Part shown: piece after piece, positions 1 to 7,798 of the stretch
Position numbering within the stretch: position 1 is the first letter of the stretch
Layout of the letters: the number at the start of each line of letters is the position of its first letter
Assembly: GCA_021787335.1 (NCBI GenBank)
Contig: JAJYMC010000060.1
Coordinates: 1 to 57,215 of the forward strand
Direction: 5' to 3'
DNA from: Bacillota bacterium
Lineage (GTDB): Bacteria > Bacillota > Sulfobacillia > JAJYWN01 > JAJZPE01
Length of the DNA: 57,215 nt
Position numbers and translations under genes: made by a program
The notes under the pieces: generated by a model
Database searches by the model: none
What the model saw: only the letters and a program-made list of their open reading frames with translations
What the model was told of the DNA's origin: nothing

Positions 1-2
1 TC

Positions 3-383
3 GCCGACCGGCGCAGGGACTGGCTTCACAAGCTGACGACCCGGCTCATCCGCGAAAACCAAGTGGTGTGCGCGGAGTCGCTGGCGGTGAAGAACATGGT
101 CCGTAACCGTGCGTTGGCGAAGGCGATCCACGACGCGGGATGGGGCGAACTCATCCGGCAGCTATCCTACAAGGCGAGCTGGTACGGCCGGACACTGGTG
201 GAAATCGACCAGTGGTTCCCGTCGAGCAAGCTCTGCCATGCCTGCGGCCACAGGATGGACCGGATGCCGCTCTCCGTCCGCCGGTGGACCTGCCCCGAAT
301 GCGGCGCGGTCCACGACCGGGACCAAAACGCCGCCCGGAACATCGAGACGGAGGGGCTCCGGCTCCTGAGAGTTTCAGCCTGA
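3..383 (+). CDS. tnpB: RNA-guided nuclease TnpB, C-terminal part (5' truncated by the window)
   Basis: The reading frame is open from the window edge, so this is the last 126 or so codons of a larger gene (usual TnpB length is about 370-450 aa). Visible parts are the RuvC-II region with its acidic residue (VCAESLAVKNM), the zinc ribbon (CHACGH ... CPECG), and the RuvC-III motif (HDRDQNAARNI). All key residues in this part are present, so this end of the gene is intact. TnpB is an omega-RNA-guided DNA nuclease that helps retain its transposon. An internal ATG-like start at 63 is not the real start, because homology continues upstream of it. Confidence 0.9.
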   Translation, partial: ADRRRDWLHKLTTRLIRENQVVCAESLAVKNMVRNRALAKAIHDAGWGELIRQLSYKASWYGRTLVEIDQWFPSSKLCHACGHRMDRMPLSVRRWTCPECGAVHDRDQNAARNIETEGLRLLRVSA

Positions 384-536
384 GAGACCCTGCACCGCGG
401 GACACGCGGGAAGCGCCTGTGGAGCCCCGGTAAGACCAAAGCCCGTTCTAGCGGGCACGGCGCGGGACGACGAAGCAGGAACCGGAAAGCGCGAGCTTCC
501 GGGAATCCCCGGACTTCAGTCCGGGGGATGTCAAAG
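384..536 (+). ncRNA. putative omega-RNA / right-end RNA of the TnpB element
   Basis: No ORF of its own fills the stretch between the tnpB stop and the element end. It ends in the stable hairpin at 507-526. In characterised TnpB systems the guide scaffold is encoded by the 3' end of tnpB and the right end of the element, with the guide lying just beyond the boundary; here the guide would start near 537. The 5' limit is a guess, since the scaffold may begin inside tnpB. Assignment rests on position and hairpin only. Confidence 0.4.
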
Positions 537-663
537 CCTGTCCATTGTATCGGCGTAAAGCGGGCCCGGAGTTAGCCGCGGGACGGCGTGCGCGGCGCTT
601 CGGAGGGCCCTCCGCGGCAGGAAACGCCGCTTGCCGGCCGAAAACTGAGACGGGGTGACGGTC

Positions 664-1695
664 ATGGCTCGGCGCAAAAAGCCCTCCTTAACTTGTTCGT
701 TGTCGGTCCTTGCGATTCTGGGCGTCCTCGTCTTGACGGCCTGGGCCGGCTGGCGCGCGGCCGCGGCGGCCGACCAGCGGCGCCAGGAAGAGGCCCGGCG
801 CGAGGCCGAAGCGGCGGCGGCGGAGGCCGCGCGACCGTCGTTCACCGCCCGGCTCGAGCCGGCGACGTCCGTGGACCAGGGCGACTATGTCGTCGTCGCC
901 ATCGAGTCGACCGCCAAGCGGGTCATCACCGGGGTCGAGGCCAGCGTCTTCGACGCCAAGCTCCCGCTTTATCAGTTCGCCGAGCCCGTGGGGTCCGAGA
1001 CGGCTCAGGTCTACTATTCCTCATTCGCCGTCGGCAGCGCCCGAAAGGCCGGCGACTACGTCGTGTCGCTGCGGGTGACGGACAGCCGCGGGGTCGAGAA
1101 GACCGAGACCCTCCCCTTCACCGTCAGGGAGAAGAAGTTCGAGGTGCAGCGGATGACCGTCACCGGTCAGAACGCCGCCCTGGCCTCAGACGATAGCGCC
1201 TGGGCCTATGACCGTGACCTGGTCAACGCGGCCAAGGCCCATCCGACGGCCAAACCGCTCTGGGATGGCGACTTCATCAAGCCCTTGGAGGGCGAGATCT
1301 CCACGGAGTTCGGGCAGATCCGCTACGTGAACGGGGTCTTGACGAGTCGGCATTCGGGCCTCGACCTGGAAGCCCCGATGGGGGCCGTCATCCACGCCGT
1401 CAACAGCGGCCTGGTGGTCTTCGTCGGGCCACTGAAGATCAGCGGCAACACGGTCATCATCGACCACGGCCTCGGTTACTTCTCATCATACAACCACATG
1501 TCAAAGTTCAGCGTCAAGGTCGGCGACTCAGTGACCAAGGGCCAGGAGATCGGGCGCGTCGGCTCGACCGGCTTCTCGACGTCAGCCCACCTCCACTGGA
1601 CGATGACCGTCGGCCTGACCGGGGTCAGCCCGTGGCTATTCATCGGAAAACAGCCGCCGCTGCCGTTCGCGAGTTACGTCGACACGCGCAAATAG
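664..1695 (+). CDS. membrane-anchored M23 family metallopeptidase (LytM domain)
   Basis: A 343-aa protein with one N-terminal transmembrane segment (about residues 10-30), an Ala/Glu/Arg-rich stretch (36-57) likely to be helical, a beta-rich Ig-like region (about 60-140), and a C-terminal LytM/M23 zinc peptidase domain. The zinc motif H230-x3-D234 (HSGLD), H278 (NHM) and H309-L-H311 are all present, so it should be active as a peptidoglycan endopeptidase outside the membrane. The ATG at 664 is preceded by GGGGTGA at good spacing; a GTG at 655 in the same frame is the alternative start. Single gene, closed by a terminator at 1762-1790. Confidence 0.9.
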   Translation: MARRKKPSLTCSLSVLAILGVLVLTAWAGWRAAAAADQRRQEEARREAEAAAAEAARPSFTARLEPATSVDQGDYVVVAIESTAKRVITGVEASVFDAKLPLYQFAEPVGSETAQVYYSSFAVGSARKAGDYVVSLRVTDSRGVEKTETLPFTVREKKFEVQRMTVTGQNAALASDDSAWAYDRDLVNAAKAHPTAKPLWDGDFIKPLEGEISTEFGQIRYVNGVLTSRHSGLDLEAPMGAVIHAVNSGLVVFVGPLKISGNTVIIDHGLGYFSSYNHMSKFSVKVGDSVTKGQEIGRVGSTGFSTSAHLHWTMTVGLTGVSPWLFIGKQPPLPFASYVDTRK

Positions 1696-1761
1696 CCTAC
1701 GGCATTAACTCCTTGTCAACCAAGGATTCGGGGTTCGAGTGCCGACATGAAACGTCCGAAG

Positions 1762-1790
1762 GCCCGGCGCCCGCGCGCGCCGGGCTTTTT
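1762..1790 (+). terminator. rho-independent terminator
   Basis: Perfect 9-bp stem GCCCGGCGC (1762-1770) with GCGCCGGGC (1777-1785), 6-nt loop, then TTTTT. It closes the M23 peptidase gene. Confidence 0.9.
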
Positions 1791-1903
1791 GTCGCCCAAC
1801 CAGATATTGGCGATGCTCAGGCAATAGGTCTTGACCACACCGCAATAACTGCGAGCTAGACTTGCTTCGAAAGGCGAAATTACGCGGAAGGGGATGATCG
1901 ACG

Positions 1904-3103
1904 ATGAGCGAGCGAACCCAGCGACTGACCGAAGTGGATCTGGTCAGGTCCCTCACCGCCGCCGGCGTCGTTCTTCTTCATGTCCTCGGCTTTTTCATCG
2001 GCGTCGACGTGGTGGGCGGCGGCGCCTACCGGCTGGACCAACTCCTCATCGAGCTGACGCGCTTCTCGCGGCAGGTCTTCATGCTCGTGACCGGGCTCAT
2101 CCTGGCCTATTCTTATCGCGCCAAGACGGTCGAGCCGGAGACCTTCTGGCGCAAGCGGGCCCGCAGCGTGGCCTTACCGTACGTCGTGTGGACCTTCATC
2201 TACCTCGGGTTGACCTGGGCCTACGGCATGGCACCCCTGAACGGCTCGGCCCCCGTGGTCGTCCTCCGTTCCCTCCTGACCGGGGATGGCTACTATCATC
2301 TGTACTACATCGTCGTCAGCCTGCAATTCTACTTGGTCTTCCCCTGGCTCCTCCCTTGGCTGCGCCGCCTGGATGTCCGGCGGGCAGGGCGATTAGGCGT
2401 CGCGCTCGGAGCGGCCTACCTGGGGCTCCTGGCCCTCCTGGCGCGGTACCCGTACGCCCTGCCCCTGCCGGCCGGCGGCCTCTTCGCCGGGCGTCTCGGG
2501 GACGTCCTCCAGACCCTCTACGTCTATCGCGACCGCCTTCTCCTGACCTACGCTCCGTATTTCCTCATCGGCGCCCTGTTGGGGTTGCACCTCGATGAGG
2601 TCCGGGCCTTCGTGGAACGCAACCGTCGCGCGGTGCTCGGCGCGACCACGCTGGTCGTGGTCTACCTGACCGCCGACTGGTATCTGAGGGTCGTGGCCGC
2701 CGGGCAAGACTTCAACGTCTTCGACACGGTCTTCCGCCCGGCCATGCTGGTCTATAGCCTGCTCGCCCTCGGGAGCCTGTATCTCGTCGCGAAGGTCCTG
2801 GCCAGGTCGGGCGGCCGAGTCGCCGGGGCCTTGCGGGCGATGGCGCCGCACACCTTCGGCATCTACCTCATCCACCCGCTGGTCCTCTTCCTCCTCGAGC
2901 AGTATGTCTTCGTCGACTTCTCGAAGCTGCACCCGCTCTTCATCATCCCGCTCTGGCTGTTGGGCGTGGGGCTGTCGTACGAGGCCGCGCGGCTGCTGGC
3001 TGCGACGCCGCTCGGCGAGGCGCTCTTCGGGACCACGGGCCATCAGCGACCAGCCACAAGCCGGCCATCCGGTGCGCCGGTGGCCCATGAAGCCCGGGTG
3101 TGA
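1904..3103 (+). CDS. acyltransferase 3 family integral membrane protein
   Basis: A 399-aa polytopic membrane protein with about ten hydrophobic segments. The first helix has the family's character (VDLVRSLTAAGVVLLHVLG, with the conserved Arg and His), and the C-terminal part (TFGIYLIHPLVLF) matches the end of acyltransferase-3 proteins. Members transfer acyl groups to sugars or polymers at the cytoplasmic membrane, for example O-acetylation of surface polysaccharide; the substrate here is unknown. The start is supported by GGAAGGGG about 10 nt upstream. It stands alone between two terminators. The last 30 or so residues are Pro/Ser/Ala-rich and probably disordered. Confidence 0.85.
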   Translation: MSERTQRLTEVDLVRSLTAAGVVLLHVLGFFIGVDVVGGGAYRLDQLLIELTRFSRQVFMLVTGLILAYSYRAKTVEPETFWRKRARSVALPYVVWTFIYLGLTWAYGMAPLNGSAPVVVLRSLLTGDGYYHLYYIVVSLQFYLVFPWLLPWLRRLDVRRAGRLGVALGAAYLGLLALLARYPYALPLPAGGLFAGRLGDVLQTLYVYRDRLLLTYAPYFLIGALLGLHLDEVRAFVERNRRAVLGATTLVVVYLTADWYLRVVAAGQDFNVFDTVFRPAMLVYSLLALGSLYLVAKVLARSGGRVAGALRAMAPHTFGIYLIHPLVLFLLEQYVFVDFSKLHPLFIIPLWLLGVGLSYEAARLLAATPLGEALFGTTGHQRPATSRPSGAPVAHEARV

Positions 3104-3111
3104 AGGAGAAC

Positions 3112-3143
3112 GGCCCGCCGCATCACGCGGCGGGCCTCTTTGT
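3112..3143 (+). terminator. rho-independent terminator
   Basis: Perfect 10-bp stem GGCCCGCCGC (3112-3121) with GCGGCGGGCC (3127-3136), 5-nt loop, followed by TCTTTGT. It separates the acyltransferase from the convergent MFS gene. Confidence 0.85.
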
Positions 3144-3189
3144 CATCGGGAAGGGTCTCCGTGCCTGCAGGGGTCCTGGGCGCTGGCCG

Positions 3190-4473
3190 TCAGGCGGCCA
3201 CCTGCGCCGCGGTCCTCATCTCGCGCCTGTAAAGAACGGCACCGGCCAGACGGACGACCGCGGCGATGATGAAGACCGAGGCCAGGCCGACGCGGTCGAG
3301 GAGGAAGACGCCGGCGAGCGGGCTCAGGAAGCCGGTTACCCCCATCAGCGTGTTGAAGACGGCGACGTAGGTGGCCCGGCCCTCCTGGGGAGTGACGTCG
3401 AGGAGTCCGTTGAAGAGGGCGAGGTTGAACCCGGCCGCGCAGACCCCGCCGACCAGCATCAGCAGCGAGAGGAAGAGGGGCGACCCGGACACCACATAAA
3501 GCAGGATGCTGGCGCCGAAACCGCCGGTCGAGGCGACCAGCACCCACAGGTTGCCGCGCCGGTCGGCGACGCGGCCCCAGGCCTGGTAGGTCAGGACCGA
3601 GGTGACCCCGTTCAGGGCGGAAAAGGCGCCGATCCACACCTGCGGCAGGTGGAGGATGCGGACGAAGAGGATGGTGAAGACCGCCACCGTCAGGTTGAGG
3701 CCTAGGTGGAAGACGAACGACGTGATGGTGAAGGAGACGAAGCGCGGGTGGTTGTGCAGGGCCAGACGGCTGAGGCCGCCGGCGGGCTTGTGGACGGCGG
3801 GTGCGCGGACGGAGGACGGCGCCGTCGTGGGTGCGCGAAGAGCGGGCGCCGACGGCTCTTCGCGGAGCTTCGTCAGGTAGTACAGCGAGGCCATCAGAGC
3901 GCCGAACGAGATGACGTAGAGCGATGAGTAGTTATAGGGGAAACGGACGACATCGAGCCAGACCCCGGCGATGGCCGTGGCCACCAGGGTCACCAGGCCC
4001 GCGGCCATGTTCCGCTCGCCGAAGATGACGCCCCGGATATTGCCCGGGAAGAGCTTGCCCATAAGGGCCGTCCAGGCCACGCCGCTGGCCGTGCCGGGCA
4101 GGTTCGAGACGGCCAGGAGGGTGACGAAGAGCCAGGCCCGGGAGGCGCCGGGGAGCTTGATGAACGGGATGACCGCGAAGACGAGGTAGAAGACGCGGTA
4201 GGCCCAGGCCGAGCGGATGACCGGGTCGAGGTGCCGGGCGAAGCGGTTGGTGTAGGCCGCCCCCGGCAATTGCGACAGCATGGCCACCAGCGCCGGCAAC
4301 GAGGCGAGCAGGCCGACAAGATAGTCGGTCGCGCCCAGCTTCATGGCCAAGACGCCGAAGAACGGGTTGGTCAGCCCGACCATGACGGAATACCACATCC
4401 CGTCGATGAGGCTGGCTCGGGCGTTGCGTCGGACGATCGCGTCTTCGATGTAGGACTGGTCCAGCAGCGGCAT
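3190..4473 (-). CDS. MFS transporter (leaderless)
   Basis: A 427-aa protein with about twelve hydrophobic segments and the MFS cytoplasmic-loop signature after TM8 (GRVADRRGN). Substrate unknown. The frame is open upstream to 4602, but the ATG at 4473 is the likely start: a consensus extended -10 (TGCTATAAT) ends 6 nt before it, which puts the transcription start on or next to the A of the ATG. There is therefore no room for a Shine-Dalgarno sequence and the mRNA would be leaderless. The extra upstream codons (GERREDARRATQN...) do not look like an MFS N-terminus. Converges on the acyltransferase gene. Confidence 0.85.
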   Translation of the reverse strand: MPLLDQSYIEDAIVRRNARASLIDGMWYSVMVGLTNPFFGVLAMKLGATDYLVGLLASLPALVAMLSQLPGAAYTNRFARHLDPVIRSAWAYRVFYLVFAVIPFIKLPGASRAWLFVTLLAVSNLPGTASGVAWTALMGKLFPGNIRGVIFGERNMAAGLVTLVATAIAGVWLDVVRFPYNYSSLYVISFGALMASLYYLTKLREEPSAPALRAPTTAPSSVRAPAVHKPAGGLSRLALHNHPRFVSFTITSFVFHLGLNLTVAVFTILFVRILHLPQVWIGAFSALNGVTSVLTYQAWGRVADRRGNLWVLVASTGGFGASILLYVVSGSPLFLSLLMLVGGVCAAGFNLALFNGLLDVTPQEGRATYVAVFNTLMGVTGFLSPLAGVFLLDRVGLASVFIIAAVVRLAGAVLYRREMRTAAQVAA

Positions 4474-4488
4474 AAAACCATTATAGCA
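4474..4488 (-). promoter_or_regulatory. extended -10 promoter element giving a leaderless mRNA
   Basis: On the minus strand TGCTATAAT (plus 4480-4488) is a perfect extended -10 hexamer. Only six bases (GGTTTT) separate it from the ATG at 4473. No good -35 is evident at 16-18 bp, which is normal for extended -10 promoters. Confidence 0.65.
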
Positions 4489-4619
4489 CGGCTTCAAGGC
4501 GGGCGGCGCGGTGTTCTGCGTCGCCCGTCGAGCGTCTTCGCGCCGCTCGCCCAGCGTTCTAAGCGGCCGGTGGGCCTCATAGAACGGAGATGTGGCAGGC
4601 ATAGCCAGGGGGTGAGTCC

Positions 4620-5405
4620 TTGGAAAGGGCCATCTTCGTCAATGGGCTGGCGGCCCAGTTCATCCTCGTCGCCCTGTTCGGCCTGGCCGTCTGGGCGATG
4701 ATCGGTCGCGCCCGCGGCGGGCGGCGCCTGCCGCGCATCCGCAAGATCCCCGGCCTCGAGGCGGTCGAAGAGGCCGTCGGACGAGCGACCGAGATGGGCC
4801 GGCCGGTGCACATGACCTACGGCCTCGGGGACATCGACGACGCGCCGACCTTCGCCTTCTGGGGGATGCTCGGCCACGTCGCCCAGCTGTGCGCGCGTTA
4901 TGAGACGCGCCTCATCCAGACCAACAACAACTACCTGGTGATGGCGATCAACGAGGAGGTCATCCGGCAGGCTTACGCCGAGACCGGTCGGCCGGACCGC
5001 TACGAAGCCGACGACGTCCGCTTCCTGTCGCCCTGGCAGTTCGGTTACGCCTCGGCCGTCCTCGGCCTGTTCCAGCGGGAGCGGCCGGCCGCCAACATCA
5101 TGATCGGCACCTTCATGGCCGAATCGCTCATCTTCGCCGAGGCCGGGCACGCCGTCGGGGCGGTCCAGATCGCCGGCACCGCCAACACCTCGCAGTTGCC
5201 GTTCTTCATGGCCGCCTGCGACTTCTGCCTCTTGGGCGAAGAGATCTACGCGGCCAGCGCCTACCTGTCGCGCGACCCGGTCCTGACCGGCTCCGTCGTC
5301 GGGCAAGACTTCGCCAAGATGGTCATCTTCGCCCTCATCATCGTCGGCACGGTCGTCGAGAACCTGTGGCCGCACAACTGGTTCTGGGACCTGCTGAGCC
5401 GGTGA
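4620..5405 (+). CDS. DUF6754-like membrane protein (first gene of a four-gene cassette)
   Basis: 261 aa. It starts with one N-terminal transmembrane helix (LAAQFILVALFGLAVWAMIG). A soluble alpha/beta-like domain follows, with conserved-looking blocks (HMTYGLGDID, ETRLIQTNNN, IMIGTFMAESL, GTANTSQLPFF). A C-terminal hydrophobic helix comes last. The pattern matches the uncharacterised DUF6754 family as I recall it; no function is known. The start is TTG 4620 after AGGGGGTGA. It begins a run of four same-strand genes (4620-7665) with gaps of 78, 42 and 7 bp, ended by one terminator. The topology suggests a membrane assembly with a cytoplasmic or extracytoplasmic globular face. Confidence 0.65.
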   Translation: MERAIFVNGLAAQFILVALFGLAVWAMIGRARGGRRLPRIRKIPGLEAVEEAVGRATEMGRPVHMTYGLGDIDDAPTFAFWGMLGHVAQLCARYETRLIQTNNNYLVMAINEEVIRQAYAETGRPDRYEADDVRFLSPWQFGYASAVLGLFQRERPAANIMIGTFMAESLIFAEAGHAVGAVQIAGTANTSQLPFFMAACDFCLLGEEIYAASAYLSRDPVLTGSVVGQDFAKMVIFALIIVGTVVENLWPHNWFWDLLSR

Positions 5406-5483
5406 GCGCGGCGGCGTCCGCGGCGCTGACGGCGCGCCAGCGGCGGCGGCGGCGCGCCGACCCGCCGGAGGAGGTGAGCCCGC

Positions 5484-6098
5484 TTGACCCGTGAGATCCC
5501 GGCAACCATCACCGTCCTGGCCGTGCTGGTGGTGGTCTTCTCGCGCTACTTCTCGGTCGGGACGGCCCTCGACCTGACCCGGGTCACCGACCACTGGCTG
5601 ATGCTGACCTACGCGGCCTCGGTCCTCGTCGGCGTGCTCAACCTGACCCGCCTGCACCTCGACCGGCTTCGGCGGGGCAAGGACACCTGGTTCTACGACC
5701 TCGTCCTCCTCGGCGTGATGTACGGCTACATCGCCCTCGGCCTGGTCGAGACCAACGCCGGGACGACCTTCCGCTGGGTCTACAACGCCGTCCTCGTGCC
5801 CCTCGACTCGACGATGTACTCGCTCCTGGCCTTCTACATCGCCTCGGCGTCCTTCCGGGCCTTCCGCGTCCGCAGCTTCGAGGCCGCCCTGATGATGGTC
5901 GCGGCGGCCCTGGTGATGCTCGGCAGCGTCCCCCTGGGCGACGCCCTCTCCCCCTTCTTCCCCGCGGCCCGGGCCTGGCTGATGCGCGTCGCCCAGACGG
6001 CCGGCTTCCGCGGCATCCAGATCGGGGCCGGGCTCGGCGGCCTGGCCACCGCTTTCCGCATCTTCCTCGGGATCGAGCGCGCCCATCTGCGGGCTTGA
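5484..6098 (+). CDS. uncharacterised polytopic membrane protein (cassette gene 2)
   Basis: 204 aa with about seven hydrophobic segments and a short charged loop (LDRLRRGKDTW) after the second. Not recognised as a named family. The TTG start at 5484 is supported by a very strong GGAGGAGGTGA 6-7 nt upstream. The last gene of the cassette has nearly the same initiation region (GAGGTGA, then CCCGCTTGAC), suggesting similar translation rates for the two membrane subunits. Likely a membrane partner of the DUF6754-like protein. Confidence 0.7.
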   Translation: MTREIPATITVLAVLVVVFSRYFSVGTALDLTRVTDHWLMLTYAASVLVGVLNLTRLHLDRLRRGKDTWFYDLVLLGVMYGYIALGLVETNAGTTFRWVYNAVLVPLDSTMYSLLAFYIASASFRAFRVRSFEAALMMVAAALVMLGSVPLGDALSPFFPAARAWLMRVAQTAGFRGIQIGAGLGGLATAFRIFLGIERAHLRA

Positions 6099-6140
6099 CG
6101 GCGTGGTGTTGAGCCCCCGCGATGGCATGGTGGTGAAAGG

Positions 6141-6956
6141 ATGAAGAACCGCTGGATCTATGTCCTCCTGGTGGTGGCCATCATCGTGCCCCTGGCCAGG
6201 CCCATCGGCCTGCCGGTCAACCCGACCCGCGAGACGGAGGACCTCTTCGAGCTGATCGAGGGCCTGCCCGCGGGTTCCCTGGTCTACCTGGCCATGGACT
6301 TCGACGCCGGGGCCATCCCGGAGCTCCTTCCGCAGGCCGAGGCGGTCTTCGCCCATGCCCTTCTGCGGGACCTCAAGGTCGTCATCCACGGGCTGTCCGA
6401 CCAGGGGGTGCTCATCGCCCGCGACAGCCTCCACCCCATCGCCTGGTCGCTGGGCAAGGAGTATGGGGTCGACTTCGTCAACTTGGGCTTCAAGCCCGGC
6501 GGCGGCATCGTCCTCCGGGGCATGACGGCCGACCTGTGGCAGACCATGGGCGGCGTGGACATCGACGGGACGCGGCTCTCCAAACTCCCGATGATGGAGA
6601 GGTTGAAGCGCCTGGACCGGAAGTCGGTGGCCCTCATCGTCGACTTCAACTCCGGCGGCTCGGCCGCGGCCTACCGGAACTATGTCACCGAGCCGACCGG
6701 CATCCCGCTGGCCCTCGGGTCGTGCGCGGTCAACTTCAACGTCCAGATGCCGTTCTACCGGTCGGGCCAGTATAAGGCCATCCTGAACGGGCTCCGCGGG
6801 GCGGCCGAGTATGAGCGACTGCTCAACCGGCCGGGCAAGGCCACCTCGGCCATGGACGCCCAGTCGACGTCGCACGCCCTGATCATCGTCCTGATCATCT
6901 TCGGCAACGTGCTCCACCTGCTTGGCGGCCGGCGCTTGGGCCGGGAGAAGAGGTGA
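6141..6956 (+). CDS. uncharacterised protein with membrane anchors at both ends (cassette gene 3)
   Basis: 271 aa. A hydrophobic N-terminal segment (residues 5-22) is either a signal anchor or signal peptide, and a second transmembrane helix lies near the C-terminus (about 243-262). In between is a globular alpha/beta-looking domain of about 210 residues. Segments such as SLVYLAMDFDAGAIPELLPQ, a Gly-rich strand-turn (FKPGGGIVL) and FNSGGSAAAYRN can be seen. I do not recognise the family. Start ATG 6141 after GAAAGG. Part of the 4620-7665 cassette, 7 bp upstream of gene 4. Confidence 0.7.
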   Translation: MKNRWIYVLLVVAIIVPLARPIGLPVNPTRETEDLFELIEGLPAGSLVYLAMDFDAGAIPELLPQAEAVFAHALLRDLKVVIHGLSDQGVLIARDSLHPIAWSLGKEYGVDFVNLGFKPGGGIVLRGMTADLWQTMGGVDIDGTRLSKLPMMERLKRLDRKSVALIVDFNSGGSAAAYRNYVTEPTGIPLALGSCAVNFNVQMPFYRSGQYKAILNGLRGAAEYERLLNRPGKATSAMDAQSTSHALIIVLIIFGNVLHLLGGRRLGREKR

Positions 6957-6963
6957 CGCCCGC

Positions 6964-7665
6964 TTGACGCCGTCCGACGCCCTCGAGGTCCTCTCCAACC
7001 ACCTGGTGCCGATGGCCATGACCCGCGCTCAGATCTGGGTGGCGGCCATGGCCACCCTGGCCATCTTCAGCTACGTCTGGCGCGAGAACCCTGTCTTCCG
7101 CCTGGCCGAATACGTCTTCGTCGCCCTGGCCACGGCCAACGGGGTGGTCATGGTCTACGATAGTTACCTGAAACCTTTCTTTGTCCTGGACGTCGGGCAG
7201 CAAGGGCGTTACGCGCTGCTTATCCCGTTCGCGGTCGGGCTGCTCATCTACGCGCGGAGCATCCGCGGGCTCGGCTGGCTGAGCCGCCTGCCGATGTCGC
7301 TGTGGGTCGGCTACGGCGCGGGCTACGTCCTGGCGTGGTCGCCACAGCCCCTCTTCGTGCAACTCCGGGACACCTTCGTCCGCTTCTACCAGACCTATCC
7401 GGACGGGCCCTTGGCCGGCCGGTTCTGGCCCGGGGGGACGGTCAACAGCGTCCTCTTCTTTGTCGGGGTCATCACGACGCTGATGTACTTTTTCTTCACC
7501 GTGGAACGCCGCGGGCCGGCCATGCGCTGGTCGTCGGCGGTCGGGCGCTGGACCATCATGCTGGCTTTGGGGGCGGCCTTCGGGACGGCCGTGCAGGGGC
7601 GGATGTCCTTGCTCATCGGGCGGATCCAGTTCCTTCTCGGGACGTGGTTGGGATGGCTGCGGTAG
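6964..7665 (+). CDS. uncharacterised polytopic membrane protein (cassette gene 4)
   Basis: 233 aa with about seven hydrophobic segments. Hydropathy and length resemble cassette gene 2, although no clear sequence match between them is visible by eye. The TTG at 6964, seven bases after the upstream stop and preceded by AGAGGTGA, is preferred over an in-frame codon at 6922 that would overlap gene 3. The family is not recognised. The cassette ends here and is followed by a strong hairpin terminator. Confidence 0.7.
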   Translation: MTPSDALEVLSNHLVPMAMTRAQIWVAAMATLAIFSYVWRENPVFRLAEYVFVALATANGVVMVYDSYLKPFFVLDVGQQGRYALLIPFAVGLLIYARSIRGLGWLSRLPMSLWVGYGAGYVLAWSPQPLFVQLRDTFVRFYQTYPDGPLAGRFWPGGTVNSVLFFVGVITTLMYFFFTVERRGPAMRWSSAVGRWTIMLALGAAFGTAVQGRMSLLIGRIQFLLGTWLGWLR

Positions 7666-7710
7666 GAACACAGAGGTCTGGTCGTCGCGGCCCGCGAAAC
7701 GCTGACAGCA

Positions 7711-7755
7711 AGCGGTCCCCTCAGGGTTCAAGCCCTCGAGGGGACCGCTCTCTTT
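7711..7755. terminator. bidirectional terminator hairpin
   Basis: Near-perfect long stem: AGCGGTCCCCTC (7711-7722) pairs with GAGGGGACCGCT (7738-7749), and an inner AGGG/CCCT pair closes the loop. TCTCTTT follows on the plus strand. It lies between the convergent cassette and the threonine-synthase-like gene and could serve both. Confidence 0.85.
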
Positions 7756-7798
7756 GTGTCCTGCTTTGGTCCTGCCGATTCGGCCCGGCCGGGGCCGC

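Larger units (their letters stand above)
1..536 (+). mobile_element. 3' part of an IS200/IS605-group (TnpB) element
   Basis: The window opens inside a TnpB gene and continues into the right end that such elements carry. The end is marked by a perfect 8-bp hairpin, CCCCGGAC/GTCCGGGG with a TTCA loop at 507-526, followed by GGATGTCAA. Ends of this shape (GC-rich hairpin, then GTCAA) are common for TnpB-encoding elements. The left end and any TnpA lie outside the window, so the exact family (IS605 or IS607 type) cannot be decided. Confidence 0.75.

Noticed and set aside
4494-7019. 841-codon open frame on the minus strand
   Set aside because: It is antisense to the four-gene membrane cassette, has Asp/Gly/Arg/Val-rich shadow composition and no family motif; the plus-strand genes have strong ribosome binding sites and clear membrane helices.
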